Source: Aquanectria penicillioides | Taxonomy: Eukaryota; Ascomycota; Sordariomycetes; Hypocreales; Nectriaceae | Length of the DNA stretch: 64,000 nt | Direction: 5' to 3' | Assembly: GCA_003415625.1 (NCBI GenBank) | Contig: PYIU01000011.1 | Span: 695,001-759,000 of the forward strand | Part shown: positions 59,100 through 64,000 of the stretch, in pieces | How the letters are laid out: each line of letters begins with the position of its first letter | Position numbering within the stretch: position 1 is the first letter of the stretch | Program-made: the position numbers and the translations under genes | The notes under the pieces: generated by a model | What the model was told of the DNA's origin: nothing | Databases searched by the model: none | What the model saw: only the letters and a program-made list of their open reading frames with translations

Positions 59100-60278
59100 A
59101 TGTCATCTTCATCATCACCACCCAGGGGTCGACTTCGAGAAGTCGTACCAGACGTCTTTCTTGGCACTTGGAAACCAGGTCCAAAGAACGGCATTACCGA
59201 TGTTCCCGGCGTTCTCGCACATACCACAACAATCCGCACTGGCGATGGTAACATCAACACAGGAGTGACGACCATTCTGCCGCGGAAAGAGTGGTTCTAC
59301 AAAGCCTGCCACGCCGGCATGTACCGGTTTAACGGCTCTGGAGAGATGACAGGGAGTCACTGGATCGCGGAAACTGGCCTGTTGCACTCGCCTATCATCA
59401 TCACCAATAGCTTCGCCGTGGGGCCTTGTTACACTGGAATTTATAAATATGCCCTTCAACATTACGGCCAGGGCGAAGAGGGAGTCGATTGGTTTCTGCT
59501 ACCCGTCGTGGCGGAGACGTTTGATGGTCACATGAATGATCTCCGGCAATTCGCCGTAACGCCGGAGCATGTCGTGGAGGGCATCACAAATGCATCGTCA
59601 GACCCAGTCCCAGAGGGCAACGTTGGAGGAGGAACAGGAATGTTGTGCCAGGGTTTTAAGGGCGGTACTGGAACTAGCAGTCGTCTGGTTCCCCTCGGTG
59701 ATGATGGAGCCAAGAACTACACGGTTGGTGTGCTTGTTCAAGCCAACTATGGCCGGATGATTCATCTGCGCATCTCTGGCGTCCCAGTCGGCAGAATTCT
59801 CGCCCAACAGGCTGAACGGGACGCCAAATTGGCAGCACAGAAGCGTGAATACGACGACGCAAAGGACAAGAAAGACGGATCCATCATCATCATCGTCGCA
59901 ACAGATGCGCCCCTCCACCCGCTGCAACTCCAGCGCCTTGCCAAGCGAGCCACAGTTGGCCTATCCCGGGTCGGCGGATACGGACACAACCCATCCGGCG
60001 ATGTGTTTTTGGCGTTTTCTACCAGCAATGAAATTCCCGTGCAAGGAGAGGTTGACCGATTCAAGCCGGCCACACTGAACATCGACTACATCGATGACAA
60101 CAGTATCAACGGATTGTTTGAAGCAGTCGCGGATGCAACAGAAGAGGCTATTTACAATGCGCTCTGTATGGCGGAGACTATGACGGGCAACATGGGACGA
60201 ACGGTTGAGGCCTTGCCTCTGGATAAGGTCAGAGAGATCATGGCAAAGCATCAGGAGGCAGAAGCATTTTTCAATTAG
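59100..60278 (+). CDS. DmpA-family (peptidase S58) L-aminopeptidase / D-esterase-like hydrolase, 392 aa
   Basis: N-terminal nucleophile hydrolase of the P1 (DmpA/BapA) family, in which a precursor autocleaves and the new N-terminal Ser is the catalyst; members act on peptides with D- or beta-amino acids, on amides or on esters. Single exon. Seen: NGITDVPGVLAHTT at the start, ITNSFAVGPCYTG, EGNVGGGTGMLCQGFKGGTG (174-191) and directly after it T-S-S-R (192-195), the processing and nucleophile region, then YTVGVLVQANYGR and VGLSRVGGYGHNPSGDVFLAF. No signal peptide, so probably intracellular. Length matches the family. Substrate unknown. Confidence 0.9.
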   Translation: MSSSSSPPRGRLREVVPDVFLGTWKPGPKNGITDVPGVLAHTTTIRTGDGNINTGVTTILPRKEWFYKACHAGMYRFNGSGEMTGSHWIAETGLLHSPIIITNSFAVGPCYTGIYKYALQHYGQGEEGVDWFLLPVVAETFDGHMNDLRQFAVTPEHVVEGITNASSDPVPEGNVGGGTGMLCQGFKGGTGTSSRLVPLGDDGAKNYTVGVLVQANYGRMIHLRISGVPVGRILAQQAERDAKLAAQKREYDDAKDKKDGSIIIIVATDAPLHPLQLQRLAKRATVGLSRVGGYGHNPSGDVFLAFSTSNEIPVQGEVDRFKPATLNIDYIDDNSINGLFEAVADATEEAIYNALCMAETMTGNMGRTVEALPLDKVREIMAKHQEAEAFFN

Positions 60279-60689
60279 ATGAAAGCATCTGTAAAATGAA
60301 ACCTGTTATACCGCACCTAACACGAATTACTTGTGATGAGCTGTTGTAAGAACCTGATATATCACATGTCCGAAGAATTGCCGCTCAACGGATAGTTTCA
60401 TTAAAGGCAACGAGAAACATGTGCACTGCATCATCCTTGTCGTAAGCACAGCTTCCAATTGTAGTAACAAGAGGTTGTAATGCGGGGCTCTCTATGTCGT
60501 TGGCCATCGTAAATCCCGCAAACAAAGTTGAGCAATCACCATTCCGGTATTCTCTACAATTTGACCTAAGCTTGATCTAGGATATTGCAGCTATTCTGAG
60601 TATATCCAATCACCTCGGAGACTCTGCGGCGCATTGTTAGGAGTCACTTCAAATCCCTTTGCGGCCCTAAACACCATCATACTGCCATC
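60279..60689. other. Intergenic, promoter of the HET gene
   Basis: 411 bp with no recognisable feature. Confidence 0.5.
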
Positions 60690-62831
60690 ATGGATGCTTG
60701 GGAAAAGATTGACCTCTCGACTGTCGTTGGGGCGGCGCGTATTTATAAAGACGTTGCAACGCTCGATCCATCAAGAGAAGAGATACGAATGCTTCATCTT
60801 TTGGAAGGCCCCCGTCATCTCCAATTCAATGCACCCTGGATCGGATCTCTCTCGTATCAAACCCGCCCCCCAAGTACGAGGCTCTGAGTTACACCTGGGG
60901 CGACGCAAGCATTACCAGAGAAGTAGTCGTTAACGGATATGTGGTTAACGTTACCTTTAATCTGTATTCTGCCCTCAATCGGCTCCGCAAGGAAGAAGGC
61001 ACCCGAGTCATCTGGATCGACGCCCTCTGCATCAACCAAACTGATATTGATGAACGAGGTCAGCAGGTTGGGTTGATGAGAAAGATTTATTCCATGTGCG
61101 AACAAACTGTCATTTGGATATGCGAGCCGTCGGAAGACAAGCTGCCCACATTTGGGATGCACTGGTACGGGGACGATCGCGACGACGAATCAATGAGCTT
61201 TTTTTGGGATGATTTCTACAATTTTGCCACTGATCCAAATGGTCAGGAAGATGATCCCAATCGCTTCGACTGGATTTTTCACGCCTTTGCAAATCTTCGA
61301 CTGCTTCATAGCGGTCATCTTTCGGGGCAGCCCTTATTCGCAGACTTGACTTCAGAAGAATTTGCGTATCCAGTGCCGTACGATGAGTACTGTGCGTTGA
61401 TAGTCAAGGTCCTAGCTGAGTTCTGCGACAGCCCGTGGTGGACTAGAATCTGGGTAGGTTGAACAATTCTGAAATATTCGTCCTCCCTTGCTAACATGTT
61501 ATCACCTCCAGACTGTGCAGGAGAGTATTCTCCCCGCGAAAGGAACTTTCGTTTATGGGCCAATCTCGGCCGACTTGTCTTTTATGGTTCAAGGCTTTGC
61601 CATTTTATCGTCTCACATGTTGGAGGCTTGCTGCTCGGAATTCTTCTCCCGCGCCAACTTTCAAGTCAGGATGCTCGTTCGCAAACTAGGTGGCACTCTC
61701 CGAAGCATTGAGGCATCAAGAACCAGCCAGGCCAACGAAGAAGCCGTAGAGCTGTGGAATACCTTGACGGCCTTTCGCGCTAGACATGCAACCGACAGTC
61801 GTGACCGAATTTTTGGCGTGCTGGGTCTAATCACCTCGTGGCCGGGACAAATCATCTCCCCCAACTATAGGACCACTACGGAGGCGGTATATTGCCAGGC
61901 TACTTTATCTACAAGTATGGGGACCAAGTCACTTCTTCCACTTCATTACCCTCTTCAAAAGCATAGTTTCCCAGACCTTCCATCATGGGCGGTGGACTGG
62001 ACCGCTTCGAGCAATCTGAGCGAGGAGCTTAATATTTATCAATGGAGCCAAGGGCACTTCCGAGTATTCGCCGAATCCGGAAAAGAGCCATGCCACGTTG
62101 TGCCTCGAGCCGACAATCGTGTTCTTGAAGTCAAAGGGCGCCGTTGCGATCGAGTGGCCAAGGTAGGCACAGCCTGTAAAGGACGGGTTCCGGGCGATAA
62201 ACGGGATGCTTATTGCAACTGGTTTTCATTGATCGGCTTAGACACTGATCCGTCGAAGCCATACATTACCGGCTGCACAAATCTCGAAGCCTTCTGGCGG
62301 TGTCTTTGTTGGGGTCTTATCATGCAAGTGTCAGAAAGCTCAGGAGTGGTATTATTCTCAAGGGTCAGCAAAGAGGATGGCTACGAAGCTTTCATCAACT
62401 ATTGTCGAACTTCCTCCAAGTCCGTTTTTCATCCAAAGGGATTGCCACAAAAGTCCCGAGAAGCTGCGATACAGCTAGAGCCAAGACTTTCCATACCTGA
62501 AGACAAGATTTGGGGCCGTTATAGTCAATCCGAGCATCTCACTGAGCAGTTGATCAACGGTGTGACCATGAACACAAATATGTTCTTGACAGAATCAGGT
62601 TACCTCTGCCTTGGCCCTCCTGAGACAAAGGTGGGGGATGAAGTATGGTGTTTATTTGGGGGTTTCATGCCTTTTGTTCTCAGACCAACTAGCAAGACCC
62701 AGAAGATTGTGGAAGGTGACGGAGAGAAGCCCCTCTATTCTGTGCTGGGGATTACATATGTACATGGGATTATGGATGGCGAGGTCGCAAATAACCCGAA
62801 CATTCCCATCGAGACTGTATATCTAGCATGA
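60690..62831 (+). CDS. HET-domain (heterokaryon incompatibility) protein with one apparent 1-base deletion
   Basis: HET-domain protein of the type that triggers cell death or growth arrest upon non-self fusion. Exon 1 60690-61453, intron 61454-61511 (58 bp), exon 2 61512-62831. The ATG frame (REEIRMLHLLEG) stops at 60887, whereas the family N-terminus PIQCTLDRISLV and the HET signature YEALSYTWGD lie in the -1 frame. The switch fits one missing C in the run of five at 60809-60813; no intron does. With it restored, exon 1 is 255 codons and the protein about 694 aa. Other motifs: IWIDALCINQTDIDERGQQV, WWTRIW before the intron, and RIFGVLGLI. The C-terminal domain is of unknown type, ending in a SET-like-position EVWCLFGG block common to HET proteins. 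Confidence 0.85.
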
Positions 62832-63600
62832 ACTATGCCTCTGAAGAATTTAAACATCACAACCTTAAAAGCGTTTGCTGCTTACTCCACGCAAGTGGAA
62901 TTTGTTCGGATCGCTGGCGCTGATAAGGTCGTCCCAGACAAGATATGTCGGACTCCTTATCTGCTCGGCTTTCTCGATCGCTTACCCCGTCTTTCACGGG
63001 GCATCAGACGCTTGTTGATAAGAGCACTAAGCAGGGTACGTGCATGTTCTCAATTAGGTATGGCTTCGAGAGGTGCGGTTTTGGTGTGCTGTTCCTTCAC
63101 TCTTTATACATCCCGGGCCATCTGCAATAATTAGATCTCTTGACTACGAACCTTTCCTAGATATTTTCTTTTTGGTAAGGTTTAGCCTCACAATCTGGTT
63201 CGTATACAGGATTCTCTGCAAGGAGCCCCCAAGCGCAGACTTTCATGGTAAACAAAGGCCGCTGAACAGCCTCTGGGTTTTGGGATGACGAAATAGGTGC
63301 TTCGTTCAGACCCCATGAATATAGTCGTGTGTTATTATCCTTATCAGCCCTCTTGACTCTGCTTGAAAAGGGGGTGGGTTGACTCCTGATGTCGGGGTTG
63401 CTCGGCAGATTCGGCCGATGGCTGTTTATCCGCCTAGCGCCAACACAGAATATCCGGACAGCCATCGCCTATGGATTAGGTACGTGATATCTCCACGAGG
63501 GGAGTTTTCATCTTCAGTGGATCTATCTTGGGACTCGTGTTCTATCGTATGATCCACATTTTGTTACCCATTTCATTATCGCTCTCCTTGCTATTGCATC
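62832..63600. other. Intergenic between the HET gene and the right-edge regulator
   Basis: Short frames such as 62835-63134 directly follow the HET stop but show no family features. Nothing else is recognised. Confidence 0.4.
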
Positions 63601-64000
63601 ATGTCGAAAGTAGATCCAAACTCCAAGAAGCTGGCGCCCGTGGCCTTAGGTTCATCTTCTTCTGCAGGAGTTCAAATCCCAGCAAAGACAAGCAACGCTG
63701 GAAGAAAGCGCCGTTCATGTCTCAGCTGTAGCAAACGCAAAGTCAAGTGCGACAAGCAAAAGCCATGCCACAGCTGCGCCAAAATTGGTAACGAGTGCAT
63801 CTTCCCGTCTATTGCACCAAATCAATCACAGTTTTCCATGTCCCCGGAGCTCACAGACATGCTTCGTCGCCTGGAGAGAGCTGTACAAAGCCTAGAGCCC
63901 CAGCAAGACAAGCCTGATAGCCCTCTTGCTCCCCAAACACATCAAGATGACGAACAGAATGAGGACACTGCGACGGTCTCTAGCATCCAGCATGAATCAG
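63601..64000 (+). CDS. Zn2Cys6 transcription factor, truncated by the window end
   Basis: ATG at 63601, open to the last base (133 codons). A Ser/Lys-rich N-terminus leads to a perfect zinc cluster with Cys 40, 43, 50, 56, 59, 66 (C-x2-C-x6-C-x5-C-x2-C-x6-C; core SCLSCSKRKVKCDKQKPC), followed by a short predicted coiled coil (MLRRLERAVQSLEP) as in dimeric fungal regulators, then a Gln/Asp-rich linker. The regulatory domain lies beyond the window. What it controls cannot be judged from this side. Confidence 0.9.
   Translation, partial: MSKVDPNSKKLAPVALGSSSSAGVQIPAKTSNAGRKRRSCLSCSKRKVKCDKQKPCHSCAKIGNECIFPSIAPNQSQFSMSPELTDMLRRLERAVQSLEPQQDKPDSPLAPQTHQDDEQNEDTATVSSIQHES

Noticed and set aside
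62835..63134. 99-codon frame directly after the HET stop codon
   Set aside because: No domain features, and the HET protein already ends with a normal C-terminus.
1..64000. CRISPR arrays, rRNA, tRNA and transposons
   Set aside because: No regularly spaced repeats, no tRNA-like cloverleaf with A/B boxes that I could confirm by eye, and no transposase or reverse-transcriptase motifs were seen.

Overview
The window is nuclear DNA from a filamentous ascomycete (Pezizomycotina, probably Sordariomycetes; the species cannot be named from sequence alone). The evidence is small GT-AG introns of about 48-105 bp, Zn2Cys6 regulators, and fungus-specific families: a HET protein, a rhodopsin-domain receptor, a LaeA-like methyltransferase, an RTA1-like protein and a DHA2 drug-type transporter. 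Genes are well spaced on both strands and there are no operons. I rebuilt exon-intron structures by hand from splice sites, phase and family motifs. Several genes emerged only this way: a YCII protein (40353-40822), a LaeA-like methyltransferase (50361-51777), the bZIP start of a regulator (53608), and a Zn2Cys6 gene cut by the right edge (63601).

Layout. 1-26 kb: DHA2 transporter, PUD1/2-domain protein, YAT amino-acid permease, RTA1-like membrane protein, a long Zn2Cys6 regulator with two apparent 1-base deletions, a Cas1-type polysaccharide acyltransferase whose SGNH-type motifs look degenerate, and a sugar-porter MFS gene. 26.5-41 kb: a probable aromatic-acid catabolic cluster with a salicylate-hydroxylase-like monooxygenase, an extradiol-type ring-cleavage dioxygenase, an FAH-family hydrolase, an HxH amidohydrolase, an ACMSD/2,3-dihydroxybenzoate-decarboxylase-like protein, an NmrA-type reductase, a Zn2Cys6 regulator and a YCII protein. 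Dioxygenase and FAH genes share a 456-bp divergent promoter. The inferred logic is hydroxylation or decarboxylation to a catechol, extradiol (meta) cleavage, then hydrolysis, under the local regulator.

42-64 kb is accessory-like: a small secreted-protein candidate, a seven-helix receptor, coding-like remnants, an MLKL-reminiscent pseudokinase with an unidentified helical N-terminal region, the LaeA-like methyltransferase, a bZIP plus fungal-TF-domain regulator, a broken SDR reductase, a CCCH zinc-finger protein, a DmpA-family aminopeptidase, a HET protein and the truncated regulator.

Three large genes (14400-17263, 36550-39311, 60690-62831) each read through correctly only if one base is missing from a short homopolymer, at two sites in the first. 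Either the assembly undercalls homopolymers or these regulatory genes are decaying. No tRNA, rRNA, CRISPR or intact transposon was recognised.
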